This document shows positions 44,548-51,943 of a stretch of DNA of 64,000 bases, piece by piece. The first letter of the stretch is position 1. The number at the start of each line of letters is the position of its first letter. Source of the DNA: JAFGSG01 sp964626055 (lineage in GTDB: Bacteria; Spirochaetota; UBA4802; JAFGDQ01); assembly GCA_964626055.1 (NCBI GenBank), contig CAZVDF010000002.1:65753-129752 (forward strand). Direction: 5' to 3'. Position numbers and translations under genes: made by a program. The notes beneath the pieces are model-generated. The model was not told the origin of the DNA. It searched no databases and saw nothing but the letters and a program-made list of their open reading frames with translations.

Positions 44548-44627
44548 TTTCAAGGCGTTATCGATTTGCTCCGCAAATCGATAGGCTTACATCCTCGACG
44601 CAAGCGTCGAGGTATTACGTCTTGAAA
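44548..44627 (+). repeat. 80 bp three-way-junction repeat, family B copy 2
   Basis: Matches 76 of 80 bases with 42629-42708. The second hairpin is perfect here (CCTCGACGC-AA-GCGTCGAGG) and the outer stem has one changed base. It lies next to the TRAP-operon terminator. Confidence 0.85.
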
Positions 44628-44628
44628 T

Positions 44629-44664
44629 AAAAAGCCTGTCAATTACGATCTTGACAGGCTTTTT
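44629..44664 (-). terminator. Intrinsic terminator of the TRAP operon
   Basis: A 14 bp stem (AAAAAGCCTGTCAA with TTGACAGGCTTTTT) surrounds an 8-base loop. It follows the dctM stop by about 55 bases. T runs lie on both sides, so it could work in both directions. Confidence 0.88.
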
Positions 44665-44718
44665 TCCCAATCGAAATATGTTTATTTTATATCAATCTTC
44701 AATCTCTGTTCTATAAAT

Positions 44719-46023
44719 CTATCCCATCATTACTTTCGGAAGCCACAGCGCTAATTGAGGGAATGCAAAAAGCAGTATTAATGCTACAACAAGCGCTATC
44801 AAAAATGGGAGAACTCCTTTATAAATAGTGCCGAACGGGATTTTCGTCATATTTGCCAGTATAAATACATAAATTGCCATAGGAGGGATAAGCCCGCCTA
44901 TCATAATTGTAACGCATATAATGATGGCAAAGAATATAGGATCATAACCGAGCGCTACGGCTGTCGGGAAAAATATTGGAGTGGCAAGTATCATAAACGC
45001 CAGGTCGTCCATAATTGAGCCGCCTATCAGGTATATGACTATTATAGCTATCATGACCACAAAACCCGGTACGTGCAGGGTGGAAACCCAGCTCGCAGCC
45101 ATTTGCGGGATTTCAGTAATCGCAAGGAAATGACCGAAAATTGAAGATCCGGCTATAAGCATGAGGGTCATAATCGATATCCTTAATGATTCATCGAAGG
45201 ATTTAACCATCATTTTGAAATTAACTTCTCGTTGAATTAAAGCCAGCAGGAATATAGCTACCGTGCCTATTGTACCGGCTTCAGTTGGGCTGAAAAAGCC
45301 GACGATCATTCCGCCTATAACGACGCTGAAAATCACGAAAACTACTAAAAAATTGGGAAGAGATAATAATTTCTCTTTCCATGTCGCCTTGATTTCCGAT
45401 TTAGGCGCCATTTCAGGCTTAATCTTTACCCACGACCAGATTACAGCCATAAAAAGCAAAGTGATTACAATTGAAGGGAGAATACCTGCAAGGAAAAGCC
45501 TTCCTATAGATTGCTCCACAATAAGACCGTATATGATAAGCACGTTGCTGGGAGGCAAGATCATGCCAAGCGTGCTGACGGAAGCCACAGTACCGGTTGA
45601 TAATTCTTTTTTATAGCCGTAGCGATCCATTTCCGGGATTGCGAGACTCGTGAAGGTGCCGATAGTAGCCAGAGAAGACCCGCACATGGATTTAAATATC
45701 GCCGCTCCTACGGTTGTCGTCATTGCAAGTCCGCCCGGTATTCGTCCGGCCCATTTATGCGCGGCATAATAAAGTCTTTTTGCAATGTTCGCGTTCGACG
45801 CGATCTGTCCCATAAGTATAAACAAAGGAATTACCGTATAAGAGTAAACCGTAAAGGTATCCCAGAAATCCTTTAATAAAAGATTTGAAGCTGCTGAAAA
45901 TGTCATTAGAAACGTAAAGCCTAAAAAACCTACCAGTGCCATGCAATAGGCCATTTCCAGACCGGTCAAAAATAAAGCCAGCATTAAAATTATAGCGTAT
46001 ACGCCAACTGCTACATCACTCAT
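44719..46023 (-). CDS. dctM: TRAP transporter large permease DctM
   Basis: 434 residues, about a dozen membrane helices. Pieces typical of DctM: GQIASNANIAKRLY, GAAIFKSMCGSSLATIGTF, LPPSNVLIIYG, FSPTEAGTIGTVAIF and GGLIPPMAIYVFILAN. It is the sodium-driven transport subunit of a tripartite ATP-independent periplasmic system. It overlaps dctQ by 8 bases, so the two are translationally coupled. The substrate is set by the binding protein. Confidence 0.96.
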   Translation of the reverse strand: MSDVAVGVYAIILMLALFLTGLEMAYCMALVGFLGFTFLMTFSAASNLLLKDFWDTFTVYSYTVIPLFILMGQIASNANIAKRLYYAAHKWAGRIPGGLAMTTTVGAAIFKSMCGSSLATIGTFTSLAIPEMDRYGYKKELSTGTVASVSTLGMILPPSNVLIIYGLIVEQSIGRLFLAGILPSIVITLLFMAVIWSWVKIKPEMAPKSEIKATWKEKLLSLPNFLVVFVIFSVVIGGMIVGFFSPTEAGTIGTVAIFLLALIQREVNFKMMVKSFDESLRISIMTLMLIAGSSIFGHFLAITEIPQMAASWVSTLHVPGFVVMIAIIVIYLIGGSIMDDLAFMILATPIFFPTAVALGYDPIFFAIIICVTIMIGGLIPPMAIYVFILANMTKIPFGTIYKGVLPFLIALVVALILLFAFPQLALWLPKVMMG

Positions 46024-46501
46024 TGTTCCCTCCTTTCACCGTCTGAACTAAATCACAGAAAATTGTCAAACCCTGAAATAGAAAAGCCAACGCAATCAGA
46101 TACGCAAAGGGATAATAAGGTATTCTGAAATATGCGGTGGCTTCACCTGTACCTTTTACGTCTATTCCATAAATAATAGCTTGATATGCAATATAGAGGA
46201 ACAGGAGTACTCCTAATATTCTGGTAACGATATTTAAAATTCTTTTATTTTGAGAATTTATTTTCTCGACAATAAGGTCTACAAATATCTGTGCTTTATT
46301 CCATGTCGCATAAGGGACTGAAAAACTGAATACAATACAACCGCCATACTGCATTATTTCCAGGGACCCGGTGATTGGACTGCCAAGATTCCTTAAAATA
46401 ACATCACAGAGCGTTAAAACAACCATACAGCATAATACAATACCTGCGATGATGTATAAAACCCTGTCAACATTTATAATACCTGCTATAAAACGCTTCA
46501 T
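46016..46501 (-). CDS. dctQ: TRAP transporter small permease DctQ
   Basis: 161 residues from the ATG at 46501 (GGAGG 6 bases upstream); an extension to 46576 has no support. Four membrane helices, with TLCDVILRNLGSPITGSLEI (the conserved R-N/S-P region) and FSVPYATWNKAQIFVDLIVE of the DctQ family. It pairs with DctM. The dctP gene is separated from it by about 240 bases and a hairpin. Confidence 0.93.
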   Translation of the reverse strand: MKRFIAGIINVDRVLYIIAGIVLCCMVVLTLCDVILRNLGSPITGSLEIMQYGGCIVFSFSVPYATWNKAQIFVDLIVEKINSQNKRILNIVTRILGVLLFLYIAYQAIIYGIDVKGTGEATAYFRIPYYPFAYLIALAFLFQGLTIFCDLVQTVKGGNNE

Positions 46502-46689
46502 TGTATACCTCCAAATTAATAAAACTAAAAAATGCCTGTTCTTACCATATTTATATTTCCAACAAATTTTTGACAAGAATTTTTGAAAAACTAAATGTCA
46601 ACAGGGCTATCACTGTACAGTTTCTTCAGGAATTGTCCAGCGTTCCCGCGCGTATTTGCTGACAAAAGAATTATTTTATAATAATAAAT

Positions 46690-46715
46690 GAGGGCTGTAT
46701 TGTCATACAGCCCTC
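46690..46715 (-). terminator. Hairpin between dctP and dctQ
   Basis: Perfect 10 bp stem GAGGGCTGTA / TACAGCCCTC with a 6-base loop lies 24 bases after the dctP stop. The following minus-strand sequence is U-rich but broken by A residues, so partial termination is likely. This would make more binding protein than permease. Confidence 0.7.
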
Positions 46716-46738
46716 AAAATTATAAATAATATTTAAAA

Positions 46739-47770
46739 TTATTTATAATTACGATATTTTGCATTTTTTAAAAAATCCTGGCAGAATTTTAGGGCTTGAT
46801 CACCCGGTAATCCTTTGGCCTTTGTCATTTGGACATATTTATCATATATCGGTTTCATTTTTGCGGCAGTCCGTGCTATTTCCTTTTCGGAAACCTTTAT
46901 GAAAGTAACGCCTTTCTTTTCTGCGAATTTCATTGCACCATTATCCGCTGTGACCCATCCCTTCCCGATTTTTTCATTATACTCATCGCTGATTTTATCT
47001 ATCACTTTTTGATCAGCAGGAGACAATGAATTCCATTTATCTTTGTTCAATACTACATACATCGATGTACCATATGACATACCGTAGTCTTGAATAACAG
47101 TTTTTACAACTTCGCCGATTTTAAAAGCCGCCAGTGCTTCAATCGGGAAAAGTGTTCCATCCACTAACCCTCTTGAGAGTCCGTCATATGTTTCGGTAAC
47201 AGGCATTGTAACCGGAGATGCATCAAGAGCTTTAACTACATCCACATTCTCTGCATTGGCTTTTATTCTAAGGCCTTTAACATCTGCTAATGATTTAACC
47301 GGATTTTTTGTCATAAAGAAGCCCGGTGCAGCTGCATGGAGGAGCAGAACTTTAACATCATCAAATTCTTTCGGTTTAAATTTTTTATAATATGCATTTG
47401 CACATTTAGTTGACTGATAACCGTTTCTGAATCCCAGAGGCTGTTGCAGCACTTCGGAGAGAGGAAGTCTTCCCGGAGAATATGCCAATAAGCTTGTTCC
47501 AATGTCAACTACGCCTTTTACAGTGTTATCATATACCTGCATTGGCGGTGATAGCGTATTGCTCGGGAATACTGTTACGCTTACTCTTCCAGCGGTTGCT
47601 TTCGCAAAGTCTTTTCCCATCTCGTCAAGCAGTTTCGTACACCAATGCTGCGGCGGCCACATGACAGTAAGTCTTAACTTCATTCCTTCTGCTGCATTTA
47701 GAGGAACAACAGTCAGCAGTACAGCTGCTATCATAAATACTAAAGCTGTAATAGTTACAACTCTTTTCAT
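46739..47770 (-). CDS. dctP: TRAP transporter solute-binding protein DctP
   Basis: 343 residues. A signal peptide (MKRVVTITALVFMIAAVLLTVVPLNAAEG ends near NAA) precedes a DctP-fold ligand-binding domain: FPSNTLSPPMQVYDNTVKGVVDIG, KSLADVKGLRIKANAENVDVVKALDASPVTMPVTETYDGLSRGLVDGTLFPIEAL (short parts: LADVKGLRIKANAENVDVV) with the usual Arg of GLRI that binds a carboxylate. Ligand probably an organic acid. AAGGAGG lies 7 bases upstream. First gene of the dctP-dctQ-dctM operon, downstream of the acyl-CoA ligase. Confidence 0.95.
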   Translation of the reverse strand: MKRVVTITALVFMIAAVLLTVVPLNAAEGMKLRLTVMWPPQHWCTKLLDEMGKDFAKATAGRVSVTVFPSNTLSPPMQVYDNTVKGVVDIGTSLLAYSPGRLPLSEVLQQPLGFRNGYQSTKCANAYYKKFKPKEFDDVKVLLLHAAAPGFFMTKNPVKSLADVKGLRIKANAENVDVVKALDASPVTMPVTETYDGLSRGLVDGTLFPIEALAAFKIGEVVKTVIQDYGMSYGTSMYVVLNKDKWNSLSPADQKVIDKISDEYNEKIGKGWVTADNGAMKFAEKKGVTFIKVSEKEIARTAAKMKPIYDKYVQMTKAKGLPGDQALKFCQDFLKNAKYRNYK

Positions 47771-47803
47771 AAAAAATCCTCCTTACTTTATTTTTTAAAA
47801 ACC

Positions 47804-47825
47804 ACCGTTTTATGAGTCAAACGGT
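47804..47825 (-). promoter_or_regulatory. Palindrome in the dctP leader
   Basis: ACCGTTT-TATGAGTC-AAACGGT is a 7 bp inverted repeat about 35 bases upstream of the dctP start codon. T-rich sequence lies beyond it on both strands. It could be an operator for a TRAP-operon regulator or a leader hairpin; no regulator gene is adjacent. Confidence 0.4.
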
Positions 47826-47999
47826 TTTTTTTGGTTCCAATTATAAGAATAGTGGATTTTAAAATCGATACGGTCAAGCTTTTTATCTGTATGCATAATG
47901 TAATATTAGGATAATATTACCCCGCATTTCTGTTTTATAGCTTTATTATAGCTATTGACAAACAGTTATAAATATTTTTCTATGATTGATCGGATCAAA

Positions 48000-48143
48000 T
48001 TATATTTTGAATATCCTGCCGCTTCTCTCCGCTAATTCCGTATCATTGCTTGCATAAAGCGGCATTACGTCACGCATATATTGTCTTAATAATTTCCGGT
48101 TCGTAAGCGTTTGAGCAAATTTTCGAACGTCCGGATTTATTTC
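48000..48143 (-). pseudogene. Open 47-codon extension after the ligase stop codon
   Basis: After the ligase TAA the same frame continues for 47 sense codons (EINPDVRKFAQTLTNRKLL ... SGRIFKI) to a second TAA. Composition looks like real protein. There is no start codon near its beginning. It could be a former C-terminal extension, the tail of a decayed gene, or translated by readthrough. The family is not recognised. Confidence 0.3.
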
Positions 48144-49676
48144 TTATTTTTTCCCGCCTGTATATTGCGACCTGATTTCGCGCTTCAGGATGGTTCCCTT
48201 ACCGGTTCTCGGGAAATCCTTTACGAATTCATAAATCTTCGGCACTTTAAAAGGCGCCAGTGATTTTTTCAGGAATGCTTTCATTTCGTCAGCATTAACA
48301 TTTTTACCAGGCTTGAGTATCATAAATGCGGCCACTTTTTCGCCCCATTCCCTGTCCGGAACCCCGATTACGGCGCATTCCTGTACTTCAGGCTTCTTGT
48401 AAATAGCCTCTTCTACCTCGGTCGAGTAAACGTTCTCACCGCCGGTAATGATCATATCCTTTAAACGGTCAACAATATAAAAATATCCTCTGTCATCCAT
48501 ATAGCCGACATCGCCCGAACGGAACCACTGATCTTCGTGTCTCCTCTTATTTTTGTCGAGATGCCAGAATGTATCATATGTTGCTTTAGGATTATCCAGA
48601 TAACCCTTCATAATATTGTTGCCTTTAATACATATCTCGCCTTCTTTACCGGTCGGAAGAGCCTCACCGGTTGAAATATCCCTTATCTGGGTCTCAACCC
48701 CGTGAACCGTTGCGCCGATGGATCCGATAACATGTTCATAATAATGATTATAAGTGACTGCCGAGGCTGACTCCGTCAGTCCGTAACCTTCATATATCAG
48801 GAGTCCCGACGATTCTTTCCATTGCCGGACTATCTCCGCTGCCATCGCGGCACCTGCCGAAAAGCAATAGCGAACTTTCGACATAAGCTCTCTTACATTC
48901 GGCTGAGCAAGCAAACGCGTATACAGGGTCGGAACCGCGAAAAATTTGGTTACGCGGCCGGATTGGATTAGCTTTAATACTTTATCCATATCCAGAGCCG
49001 GTAGCAGTTCCAGGCAGCCGGCACTTATTATTGTGGCGTTCATTACATGCATCTGGCCGAACACGTGATTTAAAGGAAGAAAGAGCAGAGACCTGTCTTT
49101 CTGAGTCGATCTTTCGTTAAAGGCCACGTTATGCGCAGAAGTATTAATGTTCAGATGAGAGGTCATTACTCCTTTGGGAATGCCTGTTGTCCCGCCGGTA
49201 TAGAGCACGGATGCGGTATCATAGCGGTCGCAGTAAACGGCTTCGAATTTGGTAGTACCCATATCCAGCATTTTCTGGAATGTCATATCTCCATTCGGGC
49301 AAATAACTTTTTCGAGGCCTTTCTGCCCTCTCAGGTTTTCAATATCCTTCAGTCTTTCATCAGTTGTAAAAAGAATTCTCGGCTTGGAATGTTCAAGAAG
49401 CATTCTGAGTTCGTCCGGGCTTAATGTGGCTCCAAGCGTTATGGCGATAGCCCCTATTTTCAGAATACCGAAATATAAAATAAGCCAGTCGGCTGAGTTT
49501 GGCGCGCAGAGTCCGACATGGTCTCCAGCTTTTATACCGAGCTTTAAAAGAGCGGTAGCGGCACGGTTCGCTTCTTCATTAAACTGTGCATACGTAATCT
49601 CTTTATCATCAATGCTGAGAGCAGGGTTCTTGGGGAAATACCTTGCAGAAATCTCTAAATTTGACGCAACATTCAT
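48144..49676 (-). CDS. AMP-forming acyl-CoA synthetase/ligase
   Basis: 510 residues of the ANL superfamily. ATP loop SVLYTGGTTGIPKGV (~165), YGLTESASAV (~305), FRSGDVGYMDDRGYFYIVDRLKDMI (~395-420) with the hinge, and the catalytic lysine in GKGTILKREIR near the C-terminus. It activates a carboxylic acid with ATP and CoA; fatty or aromatic acids are the usual substrates, and the exact one cannot be read. It is directly upstream of the TRAP genes on the same strand, so uptake and activation of the same acid is an attractive but unproved idea. Confidence 0.92.
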   Translation of the reverse strand: MNVASNLEISARYFPKNPALSIDDKEITYAQFNEEANRAATALLKLGIKAGDHVGLCAPNSADWLILYFGILKIGAIAITLGATLSPDELRMLLEHSKPRILFTTDERLKDIENLRGQKGLEKVICPNGDMTFQKMLDMGTTKFEAVYCDRYDTASVLYTGGTTGIPKGVMTSHLNINTSAHNVAFNERSTQKDRSLLFLPLNHVFGQMHVMNATIISAGCLELLPALDMDKVLKLIQSGRVTKFFAVPTLYTRLLAQPNVRELMSKVRYCFSAGAAMAAEIVRQWKESSGLLIYEGYGLTESASAVTYNHYYEHVIGSIGATVHGVETQIRDISTGEALPTGKEGEICIKGNNIMKGYLDNPKATYDTFWHLDKNKRRHEDQWFRSGDVGYMDDRGYFYIVDRLKDMIITGGENVYSTEVEEAIYKKPEVQECAVIGVPDREWGEKVAAFMILKPGKNVNADEMKAFLKKSLAPFKVPKIYEFVKDFPRTGKGTILKREIRSQYTGGKK

Positions 49677-50491
49677 AATATTATCCCTTTATTTATATAG
49701 TTGGTGTATTATAATTTACTTAATAATTAAATACCCTGGGCAAGCTCCATACACTGTCGCGTCAACACTTAGCCTGCAGTATGAATCTTAAAACAGGTTT
49801 CATATTCGGTTCAAATGCTGCATCTTCCCGCGAAGCCGGCATTTTTTAAAATCCTTTATGACGCCTGCATACGACACTAAGGTTCCCGTACCTGCCAGCG
49901 GTGTGCCAGTATAAGGGCGTTATCGACTTATCCGAAAAATCGACTGCGCACATATATGAACGCTGATCCAGGAGGAGATAGTCCTATCGAATTAATTCGA
50001 TGAATTCATTCGATATTACAGATCATCGGTTCTTGTCAATATATTTTTTAAAAAAATGAAAATTATTTGGGAAGGCGCTCATTCTCGCATGGATTTTCAA
50101 CAAGAGCGCGTTCCAGAACCGATCATTAAGGGATAAATCCTCATTGAAGCTCTAAACAATGCGCGCAGAGCCCGGTAATCAGCGGAATAATATACCGCAT
50201 GCTTGACCGGAATTTTAAATAATAGCGCCTGAAATTCATAGGTCATTCCGGGAGTATATAAATTTATAAAAAGTCAACCGGGATTTATGCGAATCCGCAA
50301 AAAAAAATAATAGCCATATGTTTTTAACAGCCGTATTTTTATACCGATAAAAAAATACTTGCAATATGTCTTAAAAGAAAATTATATTTGAAAAGAACAG
50401 ACCCGCATGTATTTGCGACAAAGGTATTTGCCTGATATCTGATAAACAGGAATTATTCATTGAATACAGTATTAATAAATGGAGCTTCATA
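49677..50491. other. Long intergenic region with decayed repeat copies
   Basis: 815 bases without a believable gene between the divergent ligase and greA. About 49735-49952 carries scattered matches to families A and B (listed separately). The rest is AT-rich with no clear hairpin; promoters for the ligase and greA must lie at the ends. Confidence 0.55.
49735..49952 (+). repeat. Decayed mosaic of family A and B repeats
   Basis: CCCTGGGCAAGCTCC (near 49737) recalls family A, GCCTGCATACGACACTAAGG (49863-49882) recalls the insertion in the A copy at 42707, CAGCGGTGTGCC recalls its third hairpin, and AAGGGCGTTATCGAC (49913) then AAAATCGAC recalls the start of family B. Order and spacing are disturbed and the stems are partly lost. 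Confidence 0.45.
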
Positions 50492-50980
50492 ATGAGCGAA
50501 AATTTTGAAGAAAAAAAGAAATCGATCAGGGAGGAACTTGAAAATCTCAGATACGAATTCAAAGTGGAACTTCCGAAGAAGATCGCACAGGCAAGATCAT
50601 ACGGCGATTTGAAAGAAAATGCCGATTACCACGCGGCGAGAGAGAGGCAGTCCTTCGTAAAAGCCAGAATATCTCAGCTCAATAGCCAGTTAAGCCAGCT
50701 TAATAATATAAATGTTTCGCAAATTGTGGAAAATAAAGTAGGTTACGGATCAAGGGTTACTGTCCTTGATATGGAAAGCAATGAAACAATCGAATTCACA
50801 TTTGTTCATCCAAACGAAGTTAAACCATCCGAAGGCAAAATTTCAATTAACTCGCCTATAGGCGCTGCCCTGAACAACCGTTGCGCGGGGGAAGAAGTCG
50901 AAGCATCAATTCCTGCAGGTAAAAGAAGATATTTGATCCGGAAACTGGTCACATTTCACGGTAACGAATTTACGGCTTAA
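50492..50980 (+). CDS. greA: Transcription elongation factor GreA
   Basis: 162 residues. An N-terminal coiled coil with the acidic tip (ARSYGDLKENADYHAARERQ) and a C-terminal FKBP-like domain (SPIGAALNNRCAGEEVEASIPAGKRRY) are complete. GreA stimulates transcript cleavage by backtracked RNA polymerase; the tip residues D and E are present. It ends 3 bases from the convergent xer stop codon. Confidence 0.97.
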   Translation: MSENFEEKKKSIREELENLRYEFKVELPKKIAQARSYGDLKENADYHAARERQSFVKARISQLNSQLSQLNNINVSQIVENKVGYGSRVTVLDMESNETIEFTFVHPNEVKPSEGKISINSPIGAALNNRCAGEEVEASIPAGKRRYLIRKLVTFHGNEFTA

Positions 50981-50983
50981 AAC

Positions 50984-51943
50984 TCATTCCTCTTTGCCGT
51001 AATTCCTGGATGAGTGCGGGTGAAACTCCTCGTATACCCTTTTTAACCTTTCCTTCGTCGTATGAGTGTAAATCTGGGTTGTAGAAATATTTTTATGCCC
51101 GAGCATTTCCTGTATGGCGCGTATGTCCGCACCCTGGTTTAAAAGCTCCGTTGCAAAACTGTGCCTTAACGTATGCGGGGAAATGGAACCGGCAAGTCCG
51201 CTTGCCGTATATCTCTTATCGATGATATAAAAAATGCCTCTTGTCGTGATCCTATCCCCTTTATTATTGACGAACAAAGGTCCTTTAACCTCGCCGAATT
51301 CTTTTTTCCTCTGCTTAAGATACAGCTTAAGCCATCCGACTGCGTTATCCGTCAGAAATACTATTCTTTCCACGGCGCCCTTTCCGTATACTTTTAGAGT
51401 GCAATTTTCCACTGAAAGATTTTCACAATCCGCAGACGCAATCTCGGAAACCCTGGCTCCGGAAGAATAGAACACTTCAAGTAGAGCTCTGTCCCTGTAA
51501 TCAAAAAAATTTTTCACATTGAATTCGAACAGTGTCTCTATCTGGTTATAATGCAAAAATTTCGGTACGTTTTTCTCGCGTTTTGGAAAGGATATTTTAA
51601 CAGCGGGATTTTTCCCTATAATATCTTCCGTATATAGATATTTAAAAAAGGATTTAATACTCGCTATCTTCCTCGAGATCGATGATTTCTTCAAACCCCT
51701 GTCGTAGCAGTATTCGATAAAGGCGGTAATGTCATCCCTGCCTATCGATCTAATATCTATATCGTCGTCGCCGATAATTTTAACGCCGACCTCATAGAAA
51801 CCCGAGCCTGCCGGGCCGTCGTTTTCGCCTGTCAGGAATCTATATAGCTGCATTAAATCATCGTTATATGAAGAGATCGTCTTCGGAGAAGAGTTTTTTT
51901 CAAATTTAATATGATCGAGAAAATCATCAATCTCCGCAATCAT
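50984..51943 (-). CDS. Tyrosine recombinase XerC/XerD-like
   Basis: 319 residues. SAM-like N-terminal domain (1-~115), catalytic domain with R164 (SGARVSE), K188, H257/R260 in HTLRHSFATELL, H283 in LGHKN and the nucleophile Y292 in TQIYTHT. Full catalytic set. It is probably the chromosome-dimer recombinase rather than a mobile-element integrase, because it overlaps topA by 4 bases in a housekeeping block. The N-terminal domain has a slightly long insert (GENDGPAGSGFYEVG). Confidence 0.92.
   Translation of the reverse strand: MIAEIDDFLDHIKFEKNSSPKTISSYNDDLMQLYRFLTGENDGPAGSGFYEVGVKIIGDDDIDIRSIGRDDITAFIEYCYDRGLKKSSISRKIASIKSFFKYLYTEDIIGKNPAVKISFPKREKNVPKFLHYNQIETLFEFNVKNFFDYRDRALLEVFYSSGARVSEIASADCENLSVENCTLKVYGKGAVERIVFLTDNAVGWLKLYLKQRKKEFGEVKGPLFVNNKGDRITTRGIFYIIDKRYTASGLAGSISPHTLRHSFATELLNQGADIRAIQEMLGHKNISTTQIYTHTTKERLKRVYEEFHPHSSRNYGKEE

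Larger units (their letters stand above)
47771..48143. other. dctP leader region and ligase downstream extension
   Basis: Two things are seen here. At 48000-48143 the ligase reading frame stays open beyond its stop (listed separately). At 47804-47825 a small hairpin lies in the dctP leader. The remaining ~170 bases are AT-rich and must hold the dctP promoter, which I could not place with confidence. Confidence 0.5.

Noticed and set aside
50984..51943. Integrase of a mobile element
   Set aside because: It overlaps topA in a housekeeping block and no attachment site, tRNA or phage genes are adjacent; a Xer role is more likely.
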